From Candidatus Neomarinimicrobiota bacterium (GTDB taxonomy: Bacteria > Fidelibacterota > UBA8477 > JABMPR01), in NCBI GenBank assembly GCA_016784545.1, contig JADHUM010000051.1, forward strand, positions 1-34,676: a stretch of 34,676 bases of DNA, read 5' to 3'. Of this stretch, positions 25,895 through 31,985 are shown in pieces. Within the stretch, counting starts at the first letter, position 1. Each line of letters opens with the position of its first letter. The notes below the pieces were generated by a model that worked only from the letters and a program-made list of their open reading frames with translations, ran no database searches and was not told the DNA's origin. A program made the position numbers and the translations under genes.

Positions 25895-26128
25895 ATGTTA
25901 CATGATCTTTCATTAGAAAACAAAGTGATCTGGTTAAAAGCCTTAATGATTGAATGTCCCTTATATTCAGCACTTCCTGAGTGTCCTCTTGCAAAATATC
26001 GATCAAAGCCGATTTCTGAGAGATTTCATCATGTAGATCATATGGGTGAAGAGCTTGTTGATTCAATAATCGATCATCATGAGAGATGTCTGAGTCTGAG
26101 AGAACAGCGAGCAACTGTTAAGGACTAG
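25895..26128 (+). CDS. Small Cys-containing conserved-type hypothetical protein
   Basis: The protein has 77 residues. ATG 25895 is chosen because the very strong site AAAAGGAGGGGG lies directly upstream; an in-frame ATG at 25808 would overlap the TPR gene and add a segment lacking similarity to the rest. Visible motifs are ECPLYSALPECPLAKYR and an acidic/His helix ending DHHERCLSLRE. The spacing of the two C-P-L units and the closing H-H-x-x-C suggest a small helical, possibly metal-binding protein. Similar short proteins occur in other bacteria as far as I recall, but no function is known. It lies 79 bp after the TPR regulator and may be co-transcribed with it. Confidence 0.7.
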   Translation: MLHDLSLENKVIWLKALMIECPLYSALPECPLAKYRSKPISERFHHVDHMGEELVDSIIDHHERCLSLREQRATVKD

Positions 26129-26256
26129 TTTCACATTTGTTATGGTAACTTTTCTACTGATGCGAATGTCTGGCAGTAGTCATCTTCAATATTAAGTAAT
26201 TCATCACAAGGGGGTGTGACCTGCTTGTCTTGATCTAAGGTAGCTTGGCGACTTCT

Positions 26257-26730
26257 TTACCCTCGATGGAGATGTGGCGTCTTCTGGTAAAAGCGTAGTG
26301 TGGAGTGATCACAAGTCTCACAGTGGTAAAATCCAGAACTCAGATACAGGGCTTTGCTCACCCAAAGCTGCCACCTGTTTCGGTGGATTCGGTGAAGTTT
26401 GGTGTGGCAGAGAGGACAGGTATGGGATTCATAGCTGGTTGAGATGATTCTATTCCGAATCTGTGCTATCATGAGCCCCAATGAAATGGTGATGAGAAGG
26501 ATGCCAATCAGGTCAGAAAACTCCATTTGAACCAGCGGATCAAAGAGCATTGAAATAAAGGTCTGTTTGACTGCCACGACAGCATCTCCTATGAGATGAA
26601 TGGGCTTTTGAACAATGATGTTGAATGGGATATCGGTGAACAGAAGTGCCACGCCGCTTAGCAGCAAACCCGTAATTGTGAGTTCTGTATGGTAATGTTG
26701 TTGTCCCCTTGGGTTATTCTTCTTATTCAT
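26257..26730 (-). CDS. Two-helix membrane protein with C-terminal zinc ribbon (unknown function)
   Basis: The protein has 157 residues. The start is taken at the ATG whose complement is 26728-26730, with GGGAGGG just upstream; an in-frame TTG further out is less likely. Two hydrophobic segments (ITGLLLSGVALLFTDIPFNIIV and LIGILLITISLGLMIAQI) are followed by a cytoplasmic zinc-ribbon-like domain (CPLCHTKLHRIHR ... YHCETCDHSTLRF). The paired CxxC motifs should bind Zn(II). I recognise no named family. It points away from the integron integrase and converges with the small-protein gene, and has no operon partner. Confidence 0.7.
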   Translation of the reverse strand: MNKKNNPRGQQHYHTELTITGLLLSGVALLFTDIPFNIIVQKPIHLIGDAVVAVKQTFISMLFDPLVQMEFSDLIGILLITISLGLMIAQIRNRIISTSYESHTCPLCHTKLHRIHRNRWQLWVSKALYLSSGFYHCETCDHSTLRFYQKTPHLHRG

Positions 26731-26941
26731 GATCTTCCCTCCCAAGTCTGATTGTTAGATCACAAATTATAATAAATGATGACATTCCTTATAGGGGTTA
26801 CCCTTACTTTGGTTTAGGAAATTCCTGAGGAAGCACCCTTTGGAAGTAGATTAATTTTCGCCAATAACCTCCTTGAATATTTAGAGTAATTGGCTAGATT
26901 TTAGCCGTTAACCAATCTCCACCATCATCAGGATTACAGGA

Positions 26942-26961
26942 CATGCATTTTTATTTGCATG
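26942..26961. promoter_or_regulatory. Inverted repeat in the gap upstream of intI (26731-27094)
   Basis: CATGCA (26942-26947) and TGCATG (26956-26961) flank an 8-nt AT spacer, about 135 bp before the integrase start. A second weak dyad (GGCTA/TAGCC) lies at ~26890-26905. No LexA-like box or clear sigma-70 promoter could be identified in this 364-bp gap, and no other gene is apparent in it. Confidence 0.3.
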
Positions 26962-27094
26962 GTGGATTGCTGCACTGAATTGTCAGCGCTAGTCTGTATC
27001 ACTTCCCATTAAAGTGCTTAAAATCTCTCGAAAAATCCTTTGATCCATTTCAAACATCACCCGGTTTACAAAAGATATATAAGGAGGGCAGGTT

Positions 27095-28138
27095 ATGTCG
27101 AAGATTCCACTGTATATGCAGGAGGCTGAAAAGAAATTAAGTGATAGAAAATATGCTTCGAATAGTGAGCACAGGCATTCTGAGAAATCGCTCATGTCTC
27201 GATACCGCCAAGCGCTCAGGGGTCGTCATTACAGTGCAAGGACTGAAAAGACCTACAGTCGGTGGGTTGTCAGATATATTCAATTCCACGACATGAGGCA
27301 TCCTGAGGACATGGCGGAAAGGGAGATCAATGCATTCTTATCTCATTTAGCGGTAAAAGGTCGGGTGAGTGCTTCCACACAGAATCAAGCATTGGCAGCC
27401 TTGTTATTTCTTTACAGGAATATTATTGGGCGTGATGTAGGTGACCTGGGTGAATTGATTAGAGCTAAAAAACCAGTAAGGATTCCAGTGGTAATGACAA
27501 AGCATGAGGTGAAACTGGTTTTGATGCAATTGCAGGGTAGGGATAGACTCATGGTGGAGCTCATTTATGGCAGTGGACTTCGATTGAATGAGAGTCTTGC
27601 ATTAAGAATCTGTGATTTGGACTTCGAAAGGAATCAGATTTTAGTGAGAAATGGTAAGGGAGCAAGGGATCGGGAGGTGATGCTTCCCGGTTCACTTAAA
27701 ATTCGGCTCCAGGAACATATTGAAGAGGTTAAGCGGGTCCACCGCTCAGATTTGTCAAAAGGTTTTGGTGAAGTTCCACTACCAGGGGCATTAGATCGGA
27801 AATATGTTGGAGCCTCGCGGGAGTGGCGTTGGCAATGGGTCTTCCCGCAGAAGCGGCGATGGTTTGATCGTGGGACTGGCAAACATGGTCGTCATCATAT
27901 TCATGCGACGGTATTGCAGCGAGCTATCCGGCGTGCTGTGGATAGAAGTAGCTTGACCAAGCGGATCAGTTGTCATACTTTCAGGCATTCATTTGCCACA
28001 CATTTACTGGAGGGGGGTTATGATATTCGTACGGTTCAGGTATTGTTGGGTCACAAAGATTTAAAGACCACCATGATTTACACACATGTTTTGAATCGGG
28101 GACCTGGTGGTGTACGTAGTCCGTTGGATGAGTTATAA
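27095..28138 (+). CDS. intI: Integron integrase IntI (tyrosine recombinase)
   Basis: The protein has 347 residues, starting at ATG behind AAGGAGGG. It has an N-terminal SAM-like domain (~33-115, SRYRQALRGRHYSARTEKTY) and a catalytic domain with Arg163 (GSGLRLNE), His294 and Arg297 (CHTFRHSF), His320 (LLGHKD) and nucleophile Tyr329 (TMIYTHV). The IntI-specific insertion is present at ~242-252 (REWRWQWVFPQ), as is the family ending NRGPGGVRSPLDEL, which separates it from XerC/D. It inserts and excises cassettes by recombining folded single-stranded attC with attI. Unlike class 1-3 integrons, it is read in the same direction as the cassettes and ends ~290 bp before attI. No terminator is visible between intI and the array. 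Confidence 0.96.
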   Translation: MSKIPLYMQEAEKKLSDRKYASNSEHRHSEKSLMSRYRQALRGRHYSARTEKTYSRWVVRYIQFHDMRHPEDMAEREINAFLSHLAVKGRVSASTQNQALAALLFLYRNIIGRDVGDLGELIRAKKPVRIPVVMTKHEVKLVLMQLQGRDRLMVELIYGSGLRLNESLALRICDLDFERNQILVRNGKGARDREVMLPGSLKIRLQEHIEEVKRVHRSDLSKGFGEVPLPGALDRKYVGASREWRWQWVFPQKRRWFDRGTGKHGRHHIHATVLQRAIRRAVDRSSLTKRISCHTFRHSFATHLLEGGYDIRTVQVLLGHKDLKTTMIYTHVLNRGPGGVRSPLDEL

Positions 28139-28181
28139 TTTATAAATATGGATAGTTTTAGCATGATATATGCACAAATAT

Positions 28182-28238
28182 GGATCATATTAACGGTCTT
28201 GAATTATATTAACTATCTTGGATCATATTGACTGCTCT
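28182..28238 (+). repeat. Three contiguous 19-bp direct repeats upstream of attI
   Basis: The units start at 28182 (GGATCATATTAACGGTCTT), 28201 (GAATTATATTAACTATCTT) and 28220 (GGATCATATTGACTGCTCT) with no spacer. They share GRATYATATTRAC followed by a pyrimidine-rich end. Position between intI and the recombination site suggests accessory integrase-binding sites or operators, by analogy with the direct repeats of attI1, though these lie farther (~175 bp) from the core. Confidence 0.7.
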
Positions 28239-28284
28239 GGTTTGGATGATACAGGATTCAGTATGAAGATATAAGCGGGGTCTT

Positions 28285-28428
28285 ATGCAGAACAATATAA
28301 AAGCTCTTCATAATTACACTGCCCAGATGCCTGTGGAGCTCAGGGAATGGCCAGACGAGCATCATGAGCATATGCAGACCTTCTCAAGGGCAAATAATCG
28401 TTATCAAGAACAGTCTAATAGATGTTAG
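28285..28428 (+). CDS. 47-codon small ORF ending on the attI crossover
   Basis: This frame runs from ATG 28285 to TAG 28426-28428 and encodes MQNNIKALHNYTAQM... ending in EQSNRC. The last Cys codon and the stop span the GTTAGAC core (28424-28430), so the stop codon is provided partly by the first bases of the inserted cassette. A weak GGGG site lies at 28277-28280. Translation is unproven. A comparable small ORF inside attI1 (ORF-11) is known to help translate cassettes that lack their own ribosome-binding site; that parallel is an inference here. It could equally be chance. Confidence 0.45.
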   Translation: MQNNIKALHNYTAQMPVELREWPDEHHEHMQTFSRANNRYQEQSNRC

Positions 28429-28430
28429 AC
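28413..28430 (+). other. Candidate attI core recombination site
   Basis: GTTAGAC (28424-28430) fits the integron core GTTRRRY, and GTCTAAT (28413-28419) forms a near-perfect inverted partner with a 4-nt spacer, as expected for the L and R boxes bound by IntI. The bases after the G (TTAGAC) are exactly complementary to the R'' box of the first attC, so crossover is placed between 28424 and 28425. Confidence 0.8.
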
Positions 28431-28444
28431 ACAAAGCATTGTAT

Positions 28445-28957
28445 ATGAGAACTAATTCAAAAATAATCGTAATGACACTTCTGACTCTTTCTATCATTTT
28501 TGCTGGAGAAAGGAGCAGATACGACATTACAAGATACTTCGACAAACATTTGTCGCTTGGTCATGAAAACTACCATCTCGGACAAAAAGACACGAACTCA
28601 ATCAAATCATGCTTTGAATCTGTTTTGACTGACAGCTCACATGAGAATGTAAGGTTGCAAGCGAGTAGAATTAGAAAGCAAAATACACTTCTAATTCATG
28701 CCTTATATCCTACACTGCTGTTAACAGATGTCCAATACAGTGCAGTCTCGGAAATAGTGGACACTTGTAGCATCGGCTTCATGATAATCGATAGCAAATA
28801 CCTGAATTCTAATACTAAGAATCTCTTTGTGGATTTTAACTCTTCTACATTGGTCTATTTGCTTCATGTGCATGTGGATGATAAAAGTCAAATTGAAGAA
28901 ATTGCGAGTAGGGTATACTCCAAACCCCTTGATGAAATAGTAAAGCAGGCAAATTAG
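28445..28957 (+). CDS. Cassette 1: exported protein of unknown function
   Basis: The protein has 170 residues. ATG 28445 is chosen because the longer frame from 28364 crosses the attI junction, whereas this start lies 21 bp inside the cassette and gives a clean signal peptide (KIIVMTLLTLSIIFAG). The mature part contains LTDVQYSAVSEIVDTC and a C-terminal helix (EIASRVYSKPLDEIVKQAN), with mixed alpha/beta character. I recognise no domain. No ribosome-binding site is evident within the cassette, so expression may rely on upstream translation or transcription. The stop lies 28 bp before the attC. Confidence 0.75.
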   Translation: MRTNSKIIVMTLLTLSIIFAGERSRYDITRYFDKHLSLGHENYHLGQKDTNSIKSCFESVLTDSSHENVRLQASRIRKQNTLLIHALYPTLLLTDVQYSAVSEIVDTCSIGFMIIDSKYLNSNTKNLFVDFNSSTLVYLLHVHVDDKSQIEEIASRVYSKPLDEIVKQAN

Positions 28958-28985
28958 TAGAAACATTATATGGGCATAAGCTTGT

Positions 28986-29110
28986 GTCTAACAAAGGCTT
29001 AGAGCTGACTCACTCGCAGCGGAGCGATTTACGAAAATGATGTGGATGGATACAATTATCGCACAAAGCGATGCTTTCTCGGGAAGCAGCTCAAGCCTAA
29101 AGCGTTATAC
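28986..29110 (+). other. attC1 (closes cassette 1)
   Basis: R'' GTCTAAC (28986-28992), L'' GGCTTAGAGCT, L' AGCTCAAGCC, R' GTTATAC (29104-29110). L'' has one extra A relative to the complement of L', the extrahelical base typical of attC. The inner segment contains GATGTGGATGGATACAATTA, shared with attC2 and attC3 (subfamily A). Confidence 0.93.
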
Positions 29111-29121
29111 GGGGTTGAATT

Positions 29122-29919
29122 ATGCATTTTAGACCATTGATACTCGTTAGCGTTCTGTTGATCATATCGTGTGGCAGAGAAAAGATTGATGGTGAATATA
29201 ATTTTCACGAGGATGAAATTTCGATCAATGCGACACTGACCTCATATCAATTCAACGAGGAATTAGAATCATATATGATATATGGGACAATAATTGTAAA
29301 AAATGAACGCTCATCAAATTTACTCTATGGCAATCAATATTTGACGCTCAGCAATGGAGGCGAGGTAAGTCGGACATATCTGGATTCACCAGCGAGCCAT
29401 GTAATTGATTTTAGCCGGGTCACGATCGAGGCAAAGACAGAGAAAACTTACAAAGTATATTGGGTATATTCTGAATTGATACAAGGTGAATTATCGAATG
29501 CCTCACTTGCATATCATGATCTGGATAAATTGAAATCTGAACCCTTACCCAATCTTGGTGACACAGTAGAATCATTGGATGAAAACCAAGAATATATTAT
29601 GGCCGCGTCCGGAAGTTTTTTAGCGAAATATATTTTTTTAGTGGACAGTATTGAGTTCGTGCTTGGTATCTCTCCCGAAGGTCATGTTAAGTATATATCA
29701 AGTTCGGATCAGAAATTTGTTACTGACGAAGGCTTGCGCATAGGTGATAGTTGGCTGAAGGTGAAGAATATTAGCGACTCTGAACTTAGGAAGGAAACAG
29801 GTTGGGCATTCTATATTCCACTAGGATCTGGATGGAACGCAGCTTTTGTCAGTGGAGAGTCTATGACCGATGGAAGTCTTTCGGAGGAATCGCAAGTGAG
29901 ATGGTTCTTTAAGCGATAA
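29122..29919 (+). CDS. Cassette 2: lipoprotein of unknown function
   Basis: The protein has 265 residues with a lipoprotein signal (LLIISC, Cys 17), starting 17 bp inside the cassette behind GGGG. Residues ~30-115 look like a beta-sandwich (ISINATLTSYQFNEELESYMIYGTIIVKNE, VTIEAKTEKTYKVYWVYSE). The second half has strands such as EFVLGISPEGHVKYISSS and ends at WFFKR. I recognise no family. A periplasmic or outer-membrane location follows from the lipobox. Cassette-encoded exported proteins of unknown function are common in chromosomal integrons. Confidence 0.75.
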   Translation: MHFRPLILVSVLLIISCGREKIDGEYNFHEDEISINATLTSYQFNEELESYMIYGTIIVKNERSSNLLYGNQYLTLSNGGEVSRTYLDSPASHVIDFSRVTIEAKTEKTYKVYWVYSELIQGELSNASLAYHDLDKLKSEPLPNLGDTVESLDENQEYIMAASGSFLAKYIFLVDSIEFVLGISPEGHVKYISSSDQKFVTDEGLRIGDSWLKVKNISDSELRKETGWAFYIPLGSGWNAAFVSGESMTDGSLSEESQVRWFFKR

Positions 29920-29928
29920 AAAATACCC

Positions 29929-30053
29929 GTATAACAATGGCTTAGAGCTGACTCACACGCAGAGAAGTGGAAGACAGATATGAAGTGGATGGATACAGTT
30001 ATCGAACAAAGCGAGTCTGTTTTGGGAAGCAGCTCAAGCCAAGAGCGTTATAC
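29929..30053 (+). other. attC2 (closes cassette 2)
   Basis: R'' GTATAAC (29929-29935) is complementary to the cassette start GTTATAC. L'' GGCTTAGAGCT, L' AGCTCAAGCC, R' GTTATAC (30047-30053). Subfamily A inner segment (AAGTGGATGGATACAGTTAT). Confidence 0.92.
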
Positions 30054-30073
30054 CGAAAATAAAGAGACATGAA

Positions 30074-30814
30074 ATGACTCAGAAAAATAAACTACTGCTG
30101 GACATATGGATTATTGGGATGTTTGGAGTATTAGCAGTTAATATTTTTGTGGTACCAGCATTATTACAGAATCAAGAAATTCCAATTTCCATTGAGTTTG
30201 CTGTGGTATTGTCAACTCTCCAAAGTTCCATTTTGCTAGCACTTGCTTCTTGGGGTGGATTTAAGCTGACAGACAAAATTGGCTTAGAAGCACCAGCAAT
30301 ACATGCATTCACGACAGGTGGATCAACAAAAGATGCATTAAAACCCCAAATATTGCCTGGAGTTGTCGGTGGCTTAGTTGGAGGCATAGTCCTTATAATC
30401 GCTAACCTTATCATCCCTGGTCAATTGAGTAATTCTGAAGTATTGCCAATATTTCCATTATTTGTGAAACTTTTGTACGGGGGAATTACTGAAGAAATAT
30501 TGTTGAGATGGGGAGTGATGTCATTCTTTGTGTGGGTTTTGTGGTTGTTGTTTCAAAAGAGAAACGGGAACCCAAAAACAACCATTGTGGTGCTTGGTAT
30601 CCTATTGAGCGCTTTTCTGTTTGCAATTGGGCACATACCAGCTGCATCACTAATCGCTGGGGAATCACTATCATTAGCTAGTATAGCATATGTTATCACC
30701 TTCAATTCACTTTTTGGAATTGTAGCTGGTTTTTTGTTTTGGAGATATGGGCTAGAGGCAGCGATAATCGCGCACTTTGGAGCACATTTATTCTCACACT
30801 ACATTGTGATTTAA
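30074..30814 (+). CDS. Cassette 3: CPBP-family intramembrane glutamic protease
   Basis: The protein has 246 residues and about seven hydrophobic segments. CPBP/Abi (PF02517) motifs are present in order: motif 1 EEILLR (~139-144, paired Glu and Arg), motif 2 FAIGHIPAA (~178-186, His) and motif 3 HFGAHLF near the C-terminus (~233-239). CPBP proteins cleave substrates inside the membrane; in bacteria they are linked to bacteriocin immunity, and in some cases to phage resistance. The gene starts 26 bp inside the cassette, leaving no room for a promoter. Its stop lies 16 bp before the attC. Substrate unknown. Confidence 0.87.
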   Translation: MTQKNKLLLDIWIIGMFGVLAVNIFVVPALLQNQEIPISIEFAVVLSTLQSSILLALASWGGFKLTDKIGLEAPAIHAFTTGGSTKDALKPQILPGVVGGLVGGIVLIIANLIIPGQLSNSEVLPIFPLFVKLLYGGITEEILLRWGVMSFFVWVLWLLFQKRNGNPKTTIVVLGILLSAFLFAIGHIPAASLIAGESLSLASIAYVITFNSLFGIVAGFLFWRYGLEAAIIAHFGAHLFSHYIVI

Positions 30815-30829
30815 TGTAGATACATTTCG

Positions 30830-30953
30830 GTATAACAACGGCTTAGAGCGGACTCACTCGAAGGGTGTGCAAATTGAAAATGATGTGGAGGGATACAATT
30901 AACTCACAAAGCAATAACTTCTCGGGAAGCAGCTCAAGCCGAGCACGTTAGGC
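30830..30953 (+). other. attC3 (closes cassette 3)
   Basis: R'' GTATAAC (30830-30836) is complementary to this cassette's own start GTTATACCG over nine bases including flanks. L'' GGCTTAGAGCG, L' AGCTCAAGCC, R' GTTAGGC (30947-30953). Subfamily A inner segment with minor changes. Confidence 0.92.
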
Positions 30954-31048
30954 AGAGTATGGATATTATGGTGGTTGCTTTATTCCGTACCAATCAATTA
31001 GTCTTTTGATATACACTCCAAGATATTGACCGACATTTGAAAAAGGAC

Positions 31049-31726
31049 ATGTTGCTAGTGAATGAATTAGATGTTAAACCATTAGAATCGAGCATAATCG
31101 CTGCCTTGACTTCTGACAATCCGTCAATGCGATTGAGAGCCGCACTGGCAATCGGCTCCAATCCCGAACAGGGATTTGTCGACACTTTAATAGCTCGATG
31201 CGCCATCGAGCCGGACTTTTACGTTCGCGAAATTCTCACTTGGGCACTGATACAATGCCCCGCAGATGTTACTGTCCCTAAGCTCCTCTCTGAACTGCGT
31301 TCGGAGGGTATTCAAGCTCGAAGCCAAGCTCTACACACCCTATCCAAGACAACGGACGCAAGAGCCTGGCCAGCAATCACCCGGGCTCTGCTGCGCGACT
31401 CAGACGACACTGTTGCTCAGGCGGCGTGGCGTGCTGCCGTCGTCCTTGTACCTTCCGGGCGGGAGAATTCTTTGGCAGAAGAGTTATCCGATCAGATTGG
31501 TCGGGGTAATCAGGAAGTGCAACGCAGCCTGAGTATTGCTCTTGTCGCTCTCGGTGAGGAAGTTATCGAGCCAGTTCTTCGCAGGGCAGTGGCGAGCAAA
31601 GATCCGCGTGTTCGTTCGCATGCGAGCGAAACAAAGCGGCTGTTGAGCGATCCAGACTCCGGTTTCCAATACGCTGTTAATCAAGTGCAACGAATTCTCG
31701 CGCCAGGCGGAGATAAGAGTAATTAA
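31049..31726 (+). CDS. Cassette 4: HEAT-repeat protein, G+C-rich
   Basis: The protein has about 225 residues. The start is uncertain: ATG 31049 is used, but GTG 31058 has AAAAGGA at a better spacing and TTG 31037 is also in frame. The protein is a run of HEAT/PBS-lyase-type helical repeats (SMRLRAALAIGSNPEQGFVDTLIARC, DFYVREILTWALIQCP, GIQARSQALHTLSKT, VQRSLSIALVALGEEVIEPVLRRA), expected to act as a protein-binding scaffold. Base composition is much richer in G+C than its neighbours: 42 of 60 bases in 31381-31440 against 15 of 60 in 32521-32580 of the next cassette. This suggests the gene came from another, higher-G+C genome. Similar HEAT proteins occur in high-G+C bacteria. Role unknown. Confidence 0.78.
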   Translation: MLLVNELDVKPLESSIIAALTSDNPSMRLRAALAIGSNPEQGFVDTLIARCAIEPDFYVREILTWALIQCPADVTVPKLLSELRSEGIQARSQALHTLSKTTDARAWPAITRALLRDSDDTVAQAAWRAAVVLVPSGRENSLAEELSDQIGRGNQEVQRSLSIALVALGEEVIEPVLRRAVASKDPRVRSHASETKRLLSDPDSGFQYAVNQVQRILAPGGDKSN

Positions 31727-31825
31727 TTGAATTCATATTTATTGCATCAGTTGCTTTAAATGTCGGAAGCAAGTAGAATGTCGTCCGTATGATTCTAAAA
31801 GATCAACACAGAGGAACCTTCCCCT

Positions 31826-31953
31826 GCCTAACAAAGGCTTAGAGCTGACTCACAGTCACTTAGGGGGATTTTGAATATTGATACGCGGTACACAAGGTTT
31901 TATAACTATTTTGACTGTTTCTCAGGAAGCAGCTCAAGCCTAAGGCGTTATAT
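31826..31953 (+). other. attC4 (closes cassette 4)
   Basis: R'' GCCTAAC (31826-31832) is complementary to the cassette start GTTAGGC. L'' GGCTTAGAGCT, L' AGCTCAAGCC, R' GTTATAT (31947-31953). Inner segment (CACTTAGGGGGATTTTGAAT, ACTATTTTGACTGTTTC) defines subfamily B, shared with attC5 and attC6. Confidence 0.93.
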
Positions 31954-31985
31954 TTATCCTCAATCTATAATAAAGGGACAATCCA

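Noticed and set aside
27095-28138. IntI as a XerC/XerD or phage integrase
   Set aside because: The IntI-specific WQWVFPQ insertion, the GVRSPLDEL ending and six matching attC sites identify an integron integrase.
28182-28238. The 19-bp repeats as a small CRISPR array
   Set aside because: Units are contiguous with no spacers, too short and diverged, and no cas genes are present.
28227-28250. TTGACT in the third 19-bp repeat as the -35 of a cassette promoter Pc
   Set aside because: The best -10 candidates at 15-17 bp (ATACAG, TACAGG) are poor, so no Pc promoter is claimed.
28364-28444. Longer N-terminal start (ATG 28364) for the cassette 1 gene
   Set aside because: It would begin outside the cassette and cross the attI junction, and it would place 27 residues before a clear signal peptide that begins at ATG 28445.
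31966-31971. TATAAT just before the DUF262 gene as a cassette promoter
   Set aside because: The perfect -10 has no acceptable -35 at 16-18 bp; the bases there are AGGCGT of the attC. It may be chance in AT-rich DNA.
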